Notes: generated by a model from the letters alone, not told the origin. A DNA stretch of 59,705 nt from Pleurotus djamor (GCA_029747585.1 JAPEVF010000247.1:1-59705), one strand, 5' to 3'; shown: positions 23,540 to 35,280, numbered from the stretch's first letter. Numbers and translations are program-made.

Positions 23540-25208
23540 GGACTTTTTATGTTTATGTGGATTCGAATTTGTTCTTTCTCTTTCTGACCGCTGATGCTTT
23601 GCGTTATATCATTCTTCGCTTAGGTTGAGGTATTTCCAGTCGCGCCAGCCCAGTGTCTAGCGGTGCGCCCTCGGACGACAAAGTTTGTGTTGACATGCGA
23701 CGACAGTGCCGATTTTGCGTACTATAATGCATCGGCTTCCATGGTCTTTGGAAGCAACCTTGTCTCCCAAGAGCTCCAAGCTGGCTTTGAATTCCACCGT
23801 GCATACCCATATACACACAGATGACAACGCCCGGCAAGTACCCTCGCGGGAGACACTAGGCTTGCTTTTGTCTCATCAGGTTCAGTGGGGCCTCGTCGAT
23901 ATGTGCCAAAGCTGGCTATGCGCGCTTGGGGGGTTTCGATGAAGTAATGCGACGAAAGTCGTGGTACATCATCTGGGAGCCACTGGTGACCTTCTCAGAT
24001 ACTGCTTGCAATCACCGGTGAATGGTCACTTTCTTATCTACGTTTGAACTCTACAGGCCGGCGGCGACGGCACTCACGTTCTCTTGTTTCTACTGGAACG
24101 TTCGCTCGTGCTCTCTTTCATATCTATGTATCCATATTTTGCCCTCATCCCGCTTCGCCACGCTGTCTTCATGACTTCCAGGGCCTAGGCTTGACGGTGA
24201 TATACGTCATGGAAACCATCTAGAAGTGCGCGCCATAAACCTCGGAATGCCCTTCGCTGACCGTTCATATGTGCAGCAATTCCGTGTCTTCGTTGAGTAT
24301 GTAAGTACGTTCTATTACTTTCCTTCATCTTGAGGAAGCTTCCATGCCATACTGACGTTGTCTTGTTTTGCCGCACGGCGTTCTCTCCAATTAACCTCGT
24401 ATCGCCGCCGCCTTTGCTCTGTTCCTCAAGAAATTCATGCTGGACTCTGTAGTCAGTTTCAGCGAACTGACTACAAACTACTCGGACCCTCTTCGGATCT
24501 AGAATGACTAGGAAGGGTGTCGTAATTCCCGCTCGCCACCTCTCGACCGCCCAGTTCCTCGTAATCTGTGCCTCCCGTTAGGTTATTGCATCAATGCGTT
24601 TACCAACGACCTTCCCCGACATCACAACCCTCCGGGCCTCTCAGTAATTCCTCCATATCTCGTTCATGAGTTGGAGTCGAACCTCGAGAACGGTCAGCAT
24701 TGGAGTAACCCCAAAAANTTGGCAAGGAAGTCTATTTGGCTTTCACTTCGACGGCGATGTTAGTTTCTAATTACCTTACTTGATTCTAGAACTGAACAAT
24801 CGCTCAGCGGCTTCAATTGACTACAGCTTTCCTTGCCTGTCGCCGTGTATGTACGCTGAATCATCGTCAAACACCAGAAGTTGTCCAGAAATCAGTCGAT
24901 ACTGAGGCGTTTCCTCCCGAAAATTCTGTCCTCGATATCTATTCTACGAATCCATCACGCCTGGTACGTCTCAATGAGACGATCTTCTAGCCAACGCCGT
25001 ACCTACCTTAGAACAACGGGGATCAAAGCGAAACACCTTTCCATCATTCAGACTCATGGCAAACTCAAACCTTCTCATCTCAAAATTTCTGCGTGGCGCT
25101 TCTATCGTGGACGAATCATGGTTTTTCTATCGCAGAAGATTTGAACTCCAAACACCATGGCATTCCTCGAAGCCGAGGAAAAAGGCCCACACCGTCGCTT
25201 TGAAAGTC
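23540..25208. other. Gene-poor stretch with possible decayed coding fragments
   Basis: No full gene. Around 24590-24740 one plus frame reads like an exon (GYCINAFTNDLPRHHNPPG, then SVIPPYLVHELESNLENG), preceded by a TAG acceptor and containing an N at 24718. Around 24870-24960 another reads EVVQKSVDTEAFPPENSVLD. They do not join into a recognisable protein. Either a decayed gene or one of unknown family with unclear exons. Confidence 0.3.
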
Positions 25209-25216
25209 TATAAATA
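25209..25216 (+). promoter_or_regulatory. TATA box of the hydrophobin gene
   Basis: TATAAATA lies about 121 bp upstream of the hydrophobin ATG at 25337, with a pyrimidine-rich leader (CTCATCCTCTTTCC) between, as in strongly expressed fungal genes. Confidence 0.6.
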
Positions 25217-25336
25217 CAAAGTCCACTTGAGCTCTATCGATCAGCAGTCTCTCACTACATAGCACCACTTCTAGTAAGCTCTTGGCTATGTATCTCATCT
25301 AGTCCGCGCTCATCCTCTTTCCTCAAAATATCAGCC

Positions 25337-25726
25337 ATGTTCTCCCAAGTATTCACCTTTTTCGCTGTCGCTCTCGCTGTCGCTCTCGCTGCTGTCGCAA
25401 CCGCAGGGCACGTTGCCCGCACCGATGGCGTAAGCCCTATCGCACTCTGTCAGGTCAGGCACGTTCTGACCCAGCCATTCAATTAGTGCGCACAGAATAC
25501 TGGTTCCCTCTACTGCTGCTCGCAGAAATCTCCCACCAATATTGTGCCCGCAAGTAGTTGCAGTCCATTCATTAATCTAAACCACAAACCCTGCGCCATG
25601 CAGACTGCTTGCTGCAAGAAGGCCCCCCAGGNTATTCTCCTCCTTCTCTGTTTCTTTCTAGAGGCTCAAGATTTATGACAGCAGAGCGGAGTCGTCAACG
25701 CCAATTTGGAATGCATCTTCATATGA
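25337..25726 (+). CDS. Hydrophobin (class I-like, short)
   Basis: Small secreted amphipathic coat protein that self-assembles at air-water interfaces of hyphae. Exon 1 25337-25429 encodes a signal peptide (MFSQVFTFFAVALAVALAAV, then ATAGHVARTDG); intron 25430-25486; exon 2 25487-25630; last exon from about 25682 or 25685 to 25726. About 92 residues. The cysteine order C, CC, C, C, CC, C is complete: CAQNTGSLYCC, SSC, KPC, ACC, LEC. Spacings are 8, 13, 10, 5 and about 14; the C3-C4 loop (13) is shorter than usual class I loops. The end VVNANLECIFI matches the usual hydrophobin ending (VN...C.PI). An N at 25632 falls in the second donor; T there would give a canonical GT in phase. Too short per exon for a simple frame search. 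Confidence 0.82.
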
Positions 25727-25903
25727 TCGTGAGCACGGCGTCGACTGGATACATGACATGGATAATACGTTCTCGTTGAAATTCACTTGCTGATCGAGCT
25801 TGCAACAAGTCTTAGCTCCTCCTCAATGCTCATTGTAGTGTATACTCAATGTCACATAAAACACGTTATCTCTTGAATTTACACAGGTTGACCTCTATCC
25901 GAA

Positions 25904-26728
25904 TCACCGGGTAACAGCCTGAGGTGCAGCTTGTGGAGCGTCCTTGTTCCCCATGATCTTGTCTTTGACCCAGTCAAAGCCTTGCAATACGAAGGGCAAG
26001 GCATACGGTGCGACGTTGATCGCGGTGTCCTTTATCGCGGCCTTCCTCTCAGGAGTCATCACGCGACGCTCCACCTCTGTCAACTCGCGGCCCAACAGGT
26101 GCTCAAGGGCCTCCATCTGAGCATACTGCTCACTCCTTCGTTGAATCTCCTGCCCCAAGCTGAAGAGTTCTTCCACTTCTCGACTCTCAAGGAACCGTGT
26201 GAGCTCGGCTACGTCGTGGTCTACGTCCCTTCGTGACTGGGGCGTCGTTGTAGCGGTAGGCTGTGCAGCAGGAGGGGAGTCAAAACTATTGGCGACTTCC
26301 TTTACCCCTTTTCCGAGGACCCTCCCTCCGCGGAAGAGGCTCGCAAGCAAGCTGCCAAGCCCACGAGCGTCGATCTCTGCAAGCTCCCTGCTATTGAGCA
26401 AAGACTCGAACTCTTCTTCGAAGGTAGATCGGCGCTGCATGGTGGATGCAGTCGTGGAAGCTGGTGCCTGCCATTGTCCTTGACTGACTAATGGCAATTG
26501 AGGCGCAGTGCTGCTAGGGATGTTGAGCTGCTTTGGTAGCCACTCCATGGCCTGAGGAAACAGCGCTAAAGGCCTATGATTCCCGTGTCTGTGATCTCGG
26601 TATGTCAGAACACGAGGTATACCAATGTCAATACATTCTACTCACAGAAAGCGTAGGGGTGTTGCAGCTGCATCTATAGTACCGAGAGCAAGTGCTCCTA
26701 CGGTAGTGATGGTCAAAGGCTGAATCAT
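25904..26728 (-). CDS. Secreted protein with dibasic sites and internal RE-motif repeats
   Basis: Exon 1 begins at ATG 26728 (MIQPLTITTVGALALGTIDA), a plausible signal peptide. A phase-2 intron (donor GTGAGT near 26643, acceptor CACAG near 26580) joins HGNHRPLALFPQAMEW; about 240 residues, stop at 25904. Three segments bounded by Arg-Arg each carry an amphipathic motif: FESLLNSRELAE, LTRFLESREVEE and LEHLLGRELTEVERR. Dibasic sites are QRR-S, SRR-D, QRR-S and ERR-V. Such sites in a secreted protein suggest Kex2 maturation in the Golgi. The C-terminal part (INVAPYALPFVLQGFDWVKD) may be a membrane-active helix. I do not recognise a named family; function unknown. Confidence 0.7.
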
Positions 26729-27175
26729 TGCTTGGTTAAAGGGAGAGTCGGTGAGATACGTCGGGATCAGAGGAGGTGTTTAGAGTAGATGCGTAAGCGA
26801 GGAAAAAGAGCTTCTTGATGGCCAGCACCAGAAGAGTTTGGAGAACCTGTCTGAGGACTATAGCTAAGGATATCATCCTTTTTATACACGAAATTACGAG
26901 ACACAAGGACCCACCACCATCACGTCGCCAACATAGGAATAGGCGAAAGGACAAACGAAGGAAACCCCTTGGTCATATCCTTGGATATTGTGTGTTTAAA
27001 GCTGCTGAAACCTCTTCTCGACGCACTCACTTGGATCAACAATGGACACTCAAGCACTCACGATCAACAGTGTGTCACGATGTCGCCAACGCCAACTCCG
27101 TCGAGCCCAGGGGGTCGGATAGGGGATCATGGGCGGTCTTTGGCCCGGCGACAACCCCTTTTCGAGCACTTGTTA
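26729..27175. other. Intergenic stretch between divergent genes
   Basis: About 450 bp between the starts of the secreted dibasic-site gene (minus) and the broken F-box gene (plus). An open frame continues upstream of the F-box ATG but shows no domain; likely a shared promoter. Confidence 0.4.
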
Positions 27176-28022
27176 TGAACCACCTCCCTCCTTCCAAGCT
27201 ATCTTCCATTCCAGAATTGCTTAGAAGCATCTTTCAATACTGCGACCTACAAACCAACTTGAGCAATGCTCTCGTATGTCAAGCGTGGTCCAATGAGGCA
27301 TTAGACTCAGTGTGGTGTCATCTCGATTCCATTACTCCCCTATTCGATCTCCTCGCTCCAGAAGACCGAGACGATGAAGACGGATACTCTCGCTCAATCC
27401 AACCAAAGGATTGGGAACGCTTCAGATACTATGCCCCTCGCGTAAAGCATCTCCGCGCTTTCAACGACCCCGGCACAAAGGGATCTACCTTACACAGGTA
27501 TTTGGCGGTGGCATACTCGAACAGTGTACAAACCTCAAGTCATTCTCTATCCTCGTTTGGTCGCCGCAAACGCTGGACAACGTTGCGCTACCTGCATTTC
27601 GCCACGGCAGAACATATGACACCCTGAGAAGCTTTGAACTATCAATTTCGTGTGCAGGGTCTGCACACGAAATTGTGGTTGACGAGGACGAGCTGGACCT
27701 TTTTATCGCCGTTTTTCCTCGACTAGAAGAGTTAAGATTATGTCCGCACAGAAATTCTGGAGCTACGGCATACGAGCGTTCAGGACCAGTCCTATCCTTA
27801 TCATTCCTCCTGAAGGTTCCGACATTGTGCCCACAACTCAAGTTCCTTTGTATCCGATTAGATTGTGCGGTGTTTCCCGAAATAGACCACACAGACACAG
27901 AATCCCCATGCTTCAAGTGTCTGGATACCTTGGACGTTGAATATTCGGATGTCCAAGATCCAATTGCAGCGGGCATTTTTTTTCGCCCGTTGTCTCCCTC
28001 AGAGGACGGTACTGAACTTTGA
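27176..28022 (+). pseudogene. F-box gene with broken frame, probable pseudogene
   Basis: From ATG 27176 the product starts with a good F-box: LSSIPELLRSIFQYCDLQTN, LSNALVCQAWSNEALDSVW, then the family linker QPKDWERFRYYAPRVKHLRA. The frame is lost between about 27476 and 27500; the LRR-like continuation (LEQCTNLKSFSILVW, FPRLEELRLCPH, CFKCLDTLDVEYS) is in another frame and ends at 28022. I found no GT-AG pair giving the needed frame change in that interval. The total would be about 280 residues against roughly 450-540 in neighbouring paralogues, so a central part is also missing. Read as a deleted, frameshifted copy. Confidence 0.6.
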
Positions 28023-28138
28023 AGGAGAGGGCGACCATGAAGATAAAATTGCAAAGCGCTGGGAAATCATTGAGAGATTTCGTCGGCTCGTTGGGGTCCA
28101 GATCATGTTGATATAGTGACGAGGAGATCATGTCATTG

Positions 28139-30266
28139 CTATATTATTGTAACATCTTGCCTAGTTGAACCAATGAGCCAATCAACAACTTTATGAGCTC
28201 TAAACGCCCCGACACGGGAGAAAGTCTTAGACTCATCATCGACCAATCTCAGAACCACGCCCTCAATTGCCTCGCAGCTCTCGTTGATGGAGGCTGGGAC
28301 AACGGCTAAACAGCAGAGAATCTCGTATCCTCCCTCCTCGATTCGGGTCAGTTCACCAGGGATGTCTGGTTCAATTTGGCCTAACTTGATTCCAGGGGTT
28401 TGACGTTCGGGGCTTGTAACCTCGTCGACATTCCACATCTCAGCATACCCCGTATCAGGCCATTTTCTGACCATGACGTTACGACACAATCCTCGGATGG
28501 TGATAGAAGCTCCTTCCTTCACTTCTCCGAAAGGAGCCAGCTCAGACGACGGTTGGGCGGAGTAGTTCAAGACTTCAATGTCTCCCTTGAGTACTTGCTG
28601 CGTGATAAAAATTTCGCGGTTCTCAACTGAGGCCCAGCTCCAAGTCGGTGCTCGGTAGGTGGCGGGCCGGGATGGTCTGGTGTGTCGTCTGCCGTAGACT
28701 TGACAGTGCCACATCAAGCTACTGACCAGGCTGGACTTCCATAGTCCAGCGATATATGTGTCACCGGTGAGTTCGGCGTAGTCATGGGCAATAGCAGACA
28801 CCGCTGGAAATTTATCCCCAGGAAAACTGAGTTGTCGAAGCATGTAATCGTGTAGCGCTAGGGCCCAGCATCGAAGTAATTCATTCAAAACTGATTTTTT
28901 CTCTAGGTCATCATTGGTACTTGTGTTGTTCAGGACGGTCAGAGCTCGATCTCGAAGCGATTTCGATATTCGCCCGATGTTGACGCTGCGGAGAAGAATC
29001 TGAGAGCCACCGTCTGCGTACATATGGCTTTGACATTCCCAACGCAGACGGTAGGAATCATAGATTAGAAGGCGTGGTGGGAGGAGATGCTCTTGTAAAG
29101 TCCAGGCTCGTTTGTTGATTGGCTCTCCAACGGCAGAGTAAGTTGCCTCAGAGCGAACATGGATCGTTCCCGTAGGCTCAGGCGCATCGGGATTGTTGGG
29201 CAAGTAGAAAGGAATGGTGAACCAGTCTCCCGGTTTCCCAAGATACGGTCGATCCTGAAGAAATCCATCCGCTACAGCAGTTGAGCTGGCAGCAGCGATA
29301 GCGACATAAGAATCCCGGTAGATCTGAGCCATTCGCCCGATTTCTCTGGACTTGTCTTCTGCAGAGTCTTGTAGGATACAAAGGGCGTCGATCCACAGAT
29401 AGGGCAGGCCAAGCTTCCTGGTTACGAGTATCGCATCCTTTATAGTTTGAGGTAAAGAAGAGAGGTCGATACCGCGGATATTCTCGGCGATGGTTTTTGT
29501 TGTGGAAGTTACCGGTTGAGGACCTCCCCAACAATAGCTGAGGGCTACGTAGCGTCCTTTCTGGCCGTTTGTGGCCAGGATCTTAGGGTTTTCTCCACTT
29601 TCTAGTGAGGAAACGTCGAGCACCCGAGTGGGCAATTCGACCTCGCGCGGGATAGCGCAATCCGCATGAGCAGTCGTGCATTCGCCTAGCCAGGATCTTG
29701 CTTTTTCGAAGCTTGCATCGGATGAGACAATGGGATTTGTTTTTCGTTCCGTTACGAACTGTGCAGCCGGGTCGCCTTCCGTAGAAAATCAGTCATTGAG
29801 ATCATGGAAGGAAGTAAAACGCGGGAATACTTTCTTCGGCGGCTACCTCCATCTCTAGAACGAACTGCGGAGGAAATCCATCCTTTCTATCCAGCCATCC
29901 GATGAGCTTTGTGACATCCCACCATTCGCCATCAGCTCTGGAGATGTAAGCCATTCCCAAACAGAGTTCCTCGTCCATCGCTTCATCATCAATGTCGTAG
30001 AGAACATCATCCAAGTACTTCTGGATGTCCTGCTCCAGCTCCAGATGAACAAGAGAGCTGCCCCATTTCAAAGGTGGCAAGATGGCCTTGCAAAGTCGAC
30101 ATCCTTTAACTACACCATCGACGAGTTGGCGTCGTGATATTGTGTACGAAATTCCGTACCCAGTATCAGGCAAACGAGCTCCACTCGTTATGTCGATATT
30201 TGAGCAAAGGGCTCGTAGTTTGGCGGGTCCAGGGCAGATCCCCTCGAGGTGAGTTGGGCATATCAT
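28139..30266 (-). CDS. HET-domain protein (heterokaryon incompatibility)
   Basis: HET-domain proteins trigger cell death or allorecognition after fusion of unlike fungal cells. Exon 1 30266-29831 and exon 2 29775-28139 (a GTATTC...AAG intron, phase 1) give 690 residues. The HET core is clear: LPTRVLDVSSLE, RYVALSYCWGG, TIKDAILVTRKLGLPYLWID, ALCILQDSAEDKSREIGRM, YRDSYVAIAAASS and KRAWTLQEHLLPPRLLIY. The N-terminal part has CRLCKAILPP-type cysteines and no transmembrane helix. I chose ATG 30266 (MICPTHLEGIC) because codons upstream in frame lack an ATG before the divergent F-box start at 30299. No second domain (NACHT, TPR or ankyrin) is visible. Intact. Confidence 0.88.
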
Positions 30267-30298
30267 GACCTTTTTGAGGACATGCTGAGCATCCAACC

Positions 30299-31918
30299 AT
30301 GCTGGTCAAGAGCGAAGTAATAATAGGGATGTTTCAGGGGGTTCGACTACGCAATGGCGACTTCTGCCCCTTTCAACAACAACCTTCAAGCGGCCAGATG
30401 CACAGGATCTTTTCAGTTGCTGAAATCCTGGGTGTAATATCTAGGTACTGCGATAGGAATACTTGTGCGTCTTGCTCGACCGTTTGCCGAGCATGGAATA
30501 GCGCAGTCATTCCGATCCTGTGGTCTAAACTTGAATCCCTCACCCCTCTTCTTCGCCTCTGCCCTCAGGAATTTTATCCTCGCACTCCTTTGGAATGGGA
30601 AGATTTCAATCGACTCGCAGCAAGAGTCCGAAGTATCCGCATTATCTACCATTCATATCAAAACTCCGTTCATCTTGGCCTCTCCGCCTATCATCGCAAC
30701 GAGTTGTTTCCAAATCTCCGAACGCTCAAGTGTACTCCTGATCCTAATTGTATCCAAACATTTGCCACACCAAAAGTCACCTCATTCACCCTTACGGGCT
30801 TCGACATTGAGCCTTACCTGGACATGATGACCCACAGGAGCAAGATCGACGTTCCCGCCTTGTTGCTTTCCCTCCCCTTCATCCCTTTTCAGATGCCTTT
30901 CCTTCGGGAACTCTTCATCACGATGCCCAACCGAGTTATCAATGACGCAAAGGGTAGGGTCCAGCGAACCCTTCCATCAGCACTCTCTGGCTTCAAGTGT
31001 CTCGAAACTCTCCATATCTGCTGGGCTTGGCTGAACCCTCAGTCAGTTCGTGTATTGTCGGAATTACCCACTCTTGCTTCCCTTGAGATCGTCACGGACT
31101 ACGAGGACGAACTTTCTGATGACTCAGAAGAGATCGAGATTTCGCCGCACTTCATGGGAGATGAGAACGTATTTCACGAAGGCTTTCCCAGCTTGACTGC
31201 CTTATCCATCCCCTTTGCCGTGTTCCACATCCTATCCTCGAGTTTCCCCGCGTTCTCTCGGGTCAAGCAACTCAAGTTAAACGAACCCATCGTGGATAGC
31301 GTCCCGGCGTTTTTACAGAGGACATTAGAAGGGTGTCCACATCTTCACTCCCTCGACATCTTATCTTGTCAGCTCTCCGAGGTACAGAACTTATATCCCA
31401 CTGGACCTTGGTTGACCTACCGCTGGGACGCTCTGCGGCGGCTCGCTTTGGAGGTCGAAGAGGCCATAGTTGAGGAAATCGACATGGTCAATTTACTCAC
31501 CGCCTTCCCCTCTTTGGAAGAGTTTGATTACTACAATCGAAATTCGCTTCCATCTCTTTCTATCCTTTGCACCATAGCTCCCTTCTGCAGCCGCCTGAAA
31601 ACCCTCCGTCTTGTTTTCGGGTCTGGTACGGATATACCGGCCGTGGATTGGGATCACATCCTGTTCCCTTCCCTGGAGGTCTTGGACGTCCGAAATTCTG
31701 CTATCGAATTCAAGGATCCATTGCCCATGGCACTTTTCCTCAAGTCCAGCATGCCCCCGGCTTGCAGATTGGAGTTTTCTGAGAAAGGCTTGAAGAAAAC
31801 CAATCACAACAAATTATATGCGCTTTTCGCTTGGAAGACGGTTGTGAATTTGATGGAAAACATATTTGTTTCGCGAGAGGAGCGGCGGTTTGTCATTGCA
31901 CCCAGGTTAAGCAAGTAG
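30299..31918 (+). CDS. F-box/LRR-like protein
   Basis: Single exon of 539 residues from ATG 30299; an internal ATG at 30398 (MHRIFSVAEILGVISRYCD) is exactly where the F-box begins and may be the true start. The F-box runs to NTCASCSTVCRAWNSAVIPILW, followed by LTPLLRLCP and the linker LEWEDFNRLAARVRSIRIIY typical of agaricomycete F-box proteins. Leu-rich repeats follow (LFPNLRTLKC, LPTLASLEIV, LKTLRLVFG, LFPSLEVLDVRNS). Intact. It is divergent from the HET gene, whose start lies 32 bp away (131 bp if the internal start is used). Confidence 0.85.
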   Translation: MLVKSEVIIGMFQGVRLRNGDFCPFQQQPSSGQMHRIFSVAEILGVISRYCDRNTCASCSTVCRAWNSAVIPILWSKLESLTPLLRLCPQEFYPRTPLEWEDFNRLAARVRSIRIIYHSYQNSVHLGLSAYHRNELFPNLRTLKCTPDPNCIQTFATPKVTSFTLTGFDIEPYLDMMTHRSKIDVPALLLSLPFIPFQMPFLRELFITMPNRVINDAKGRVQRTLPSALSGFKCLETLHICWAWLNPQSVRVLSELPTLASLEIVTDYEDELSDDSEEIEISPHFMGDENVFHEGFPSLTALSIPFAVFHILSSSFPAFSRVKQLKLNEPIVDSVPAFLQRTLEGCPHLHSLDILSCQLSEVQNLYPTGPWLTYRWDALRRLALEVEEAIVEEIDMVNLLTAFPSLEEFDYYNRNSLPSLSILCTIAPFCSRLKTLRLVFGSGTDIPAVDWDHILFPSLEVLDVRNSAIEFKDPLPMALFLKSSMPPACRLEFSEKGLKKTNHNKLYALFAWKTVVNLMENIFVSREERRFVIAPRLSK

Positions 31919-32105
31919 CCGCGTGCAGAATTCACATCTTTTACTATCAGGCTGGCGTTCTTAGCTACTTCAACTTGGTAACTACTTATGTCTAGATAGC
32001 TTACGCCGAATTTAGATACACTACAACTTGACTACAACAGGTAGATAACGGCTCAAGAAATACTGAAACATTGTCCATCCTTTTTCTACTTCTACAAAAC
32101 ATGAT

Positions 32106-34856
32106 CTACCTTCCTTCAGGTGGATACCACGCAGGATCGAGATACGTATCTGGGTTATACGAACCCTGGGACGTCATCGACGCATTCGAAGCAACACGAT
32201 GTAGAGCATGACCGCCACCACCACCAGATATTGAAGGCGCCGAAGTCGACTGGGCGATCCCAGGTGCCAGAACTCTATTTACAGACACAGGCGTTCCGCC
32301 ATTCACAACACTCCCTGTCGCAGACATACTTCGCTTATGTCCGTGTCCACCCACTCTAGCCGTGCTAGCCATCGAAGCAGGGCTGGCAGCTCGTCGAAGG
32401 CTTGCTTTCGAAGTGGGTCGGAATGGCTCTCGGCTGGCGTACTCTCTCGAGTGGTATTGCGGCTGTTGAGGAGGTTGTGAGTTGGGGAAGGGAACGTAAT
32501 GAGGCGACGGCGAGCGTGATGGCGAAGGCTCCCTAGGACCATTCGGTGGGGCTCGTGAAGAGGAGCGGCTATCTCGACCGTTGCTTGGCCAATATTGCTT
32601 TGGCATTTCAGGTGTATTGGGTACAGTTTCAATGTAATCTGGCACCCGAGGTTGAGCCTGGGATGTAGATGGAAGCGGTGCACCACCCCCTTGTTGTGGG
32701 CTAAGATAAAAGTCTTGGTGGATAGGTTGCAGGGGTTGCTGAAAGTTGGTTCGTCCGCTCGACGGACCGGACTAGGTGAAGAGAAGGATAATTAGCTCAT
32801 GCACTATTGGGTGTTCTCGCCACTTACTGGAGGATCAACGTTGATAGTGATTTCCTCCGACATCGACTCCCTCGGTTCCTTCTTCGATCGGAGGGAGGAA
32901 AATAGCCCAGCGATGGGTTTACCCAAGGACGAAGCGAGAGAGTTACTCGACGCCCGAGTGTGTCCCCTTCGGCTTCCTCCCGCTCCACCTCCCATGCCAT
33001 TGTAGAACGTCGAGGACGAATCCGACGTGGAACGCATGTACGGCGGTGCGAACTGGGCATATCCGTTCCCATTGGAAGGCCCGCCTACCGCTGGTGGTGA
33101 GTTCAATGGTGCTGGAACGGTCAGATTAGCCGGGCGAGGGGGATGGCGAGGTGGACGGTCTCTGTATTGTTGCGCTGGCGGAGGTGGCTGGTGAAGAAAA
33201 AGTGTCAGCTACACAATACATTCAAGGGAACAAGGACACTAACAGGATGATGCGTCGCTCGCCACTCTTGTGCTCCATGTTCATTGGGATAACCCGCAGG
33301 ATCTATGAAGACTTGAACAGGATCCTGCTGCATCACTGGCGGTTCTGAAATACCATCGGTACGCATACCACCAAATGAGCTCTGCGTCATTACGCTTTTG
33401 CTCCGTTGATGGGAAGGAGTACCCATCCGGCTGGAATTACCATCCTCGCGGATGATACTCAGTTCTCGCTGGGGACGACTACCACTCGGTGCAGCCTTGA
33501 GGAGATCATTTTGAGAGATTCGAGAAGAGGTGGAACCCGAGCCGATGGAATGCCTTCTTGAATGACTGCTATTTGTTTTCGGGATAGGCTGATTCTGGCT
33601 CGTAGATGACGGCGGGCGAACATTAAGAGGTTGCGGTTCTGGTATATCAGGGAGTATGGGAGGGAGATTGAGAGACGGTGAATGGGGAGAAGGGGGAGCC
33701 AGCGTGGGGTAGCGGCTACCTGACGTAAATTCGAACGGCGGTGGAAGGGCAATTGTGCCTTCTTCAGTTGTTTGTGGGATGTAGTTGTCTGGGGGTTGGA
33801 CAGACGGTGGGCGGCGTATTCCGTTCATGTTGTTCAGAGCATCTTGGGAAGGGATGGGAAGGTTGAACGGAAGAACGGCGGGGGTTTGGTTCGGTGAGCG
33901 CGAGGGAGGAAGAGCAGGTTGTGGAACAGGTTGGGAAATTGGTACGGGCTCGGGAGGTGGGGGTGATCTTCGCGAATCATGATCGTCGGCGGCGGGGTGA
34001 TCGTCTGCGTCGGGGGTATCACCATCAAAGCTGTCTTCCTCCTCCTCGTTGACAATACTTCCTGGTTCCCTCAAGTCCATGGCCATCATCGCGTCGTCGA
34101 TGTTTCGACTTCCACCAAGGATAGACTCATCGTCTCCGATTGCACCCACTTCTTGCTGGGCACGCGCAAAGCCAGCCTTGAAACCAAGTCTTCTACCTTC
34201 TTCCCGGGCTTCTGTAACCAGCCTGTTCTGGTTCAGCTCCCTCGCGATCCGTCTCGACCGTGCAGCGGACCGCTCCGCATCTTCCCTCTGCTCCTGCAAC
34301 AGCTTGACCACCTCTTGTGCCCGGTTAATCTCCCGCTGCGCGTTGGCGTATTGAATCTGGTACATCCTTAATTCCTGAGTAGCTTTCTCTGCCTCTCGGA
34401 GGGCCTTAGCGCGGCTATCGTTCAAAGTTCGAAAATGCCCGAGCATCTCGACACGAGCGCGTTCGTTTTCGTTGGCACGGTTTGTTTCAGCGGTGATTCG
34501 CTCAAAGGCATTGTAGAGAGCCTTTCTGAGCTTCCCCACTTCGTATTCATTGTCGATGAGTAGGCGAACGATCTCTCGGTGGGAAGCACTGGAATGAACA
34601 TGCTCGCGCTCTCGTCGGTATCGGTCACTTGGACCATTCCTGGTGCGCCGACTTGAGCCATCGGTTGGGGTTGTGGGTGCGTGATTTGGAGGGTGACTGG
34701 GGGAAGAAGGAGGGTCTGATTGGGAAGATTCAGTGGTCCCGTACAAGTCCCCTATCGAATCTCTGGGCACGTTGTCAATTGAATGGAACTTGAACCGTGC
34801 ACAACTTCAAGAGTCTCCTACCTGAAGTCATGGGTTGGTGGGGTCCCCCCTGGCAT
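32106..34856 (-). CDS. Coiled-coil and Pro/Ser-rich protein of unknown function
   Basis: A 35-nt first exon (34856-34822, MPGGTPPTHDF) splices over 34821-34763 to RDSIGDLYGTTESSQ; later introns are near 33190-33245 and 32770-32825. About 860 residues. Residues about 60-230 form a long heptad-like helix rich in Glu, Arg, Ala and Gln (EIVRLLIDNEYEVGKLRKAL; QREINRAQEVVKLLQEQRED). An acidic patch (EEEEDSFDGDTPD) and a very Pro/Ser-rich, probably disordered remainder follow, with many SP and RR-S sites that suggest phosphorylation. It ends LDPAWYPPEGR. The overall style recalls scaffold or polarity proteins, but I recognise no domain and assign no function. Confidence 0.75.
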
Positions 34857-35280
34857 GGATAGTTGCGCAAAGCAAGGTAGTCAACTTCACTTTTTCAAGT
34901 CAAGCGACCTTGTTCCCTTGTTGTTCCCACTGCCTGAGCGATGCCTTGATTGTCGACGTTTTGGCAGGCGATTACGTCGGAGGAGACCCTGGATTCAAGC
35001 GCCCTTGTGTCTGATTGGCACAGTACTATTTCAAGTGCTCTGAGACCGGCTCACTTCTAAGTAGAATAGATACATGTTAAAAACCAGACAGAACTGTTCA
35101 ACGGGAACAACTGACGCGTGAGTTGTCGCGCTGGCGAGATAGGGGGCATATGGGCGCTTACCACTTTTCCACGTGTCCGCTTCCCCAGCACCGCACACAA
35201 CCTCCAACGCAATTTCCCAAACTTTTCTCGGTCCATTTCTTTCCCTCAAGAGGCCTTGCGCCTCTTCATTCTCTTATTCA

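Noticed and set aside
24590..25140. Intact gene upstream of the hydrophobin
   Set aside because: Exon-like fragments could not be joined into one frame with convincing splice sites or a recognised family.
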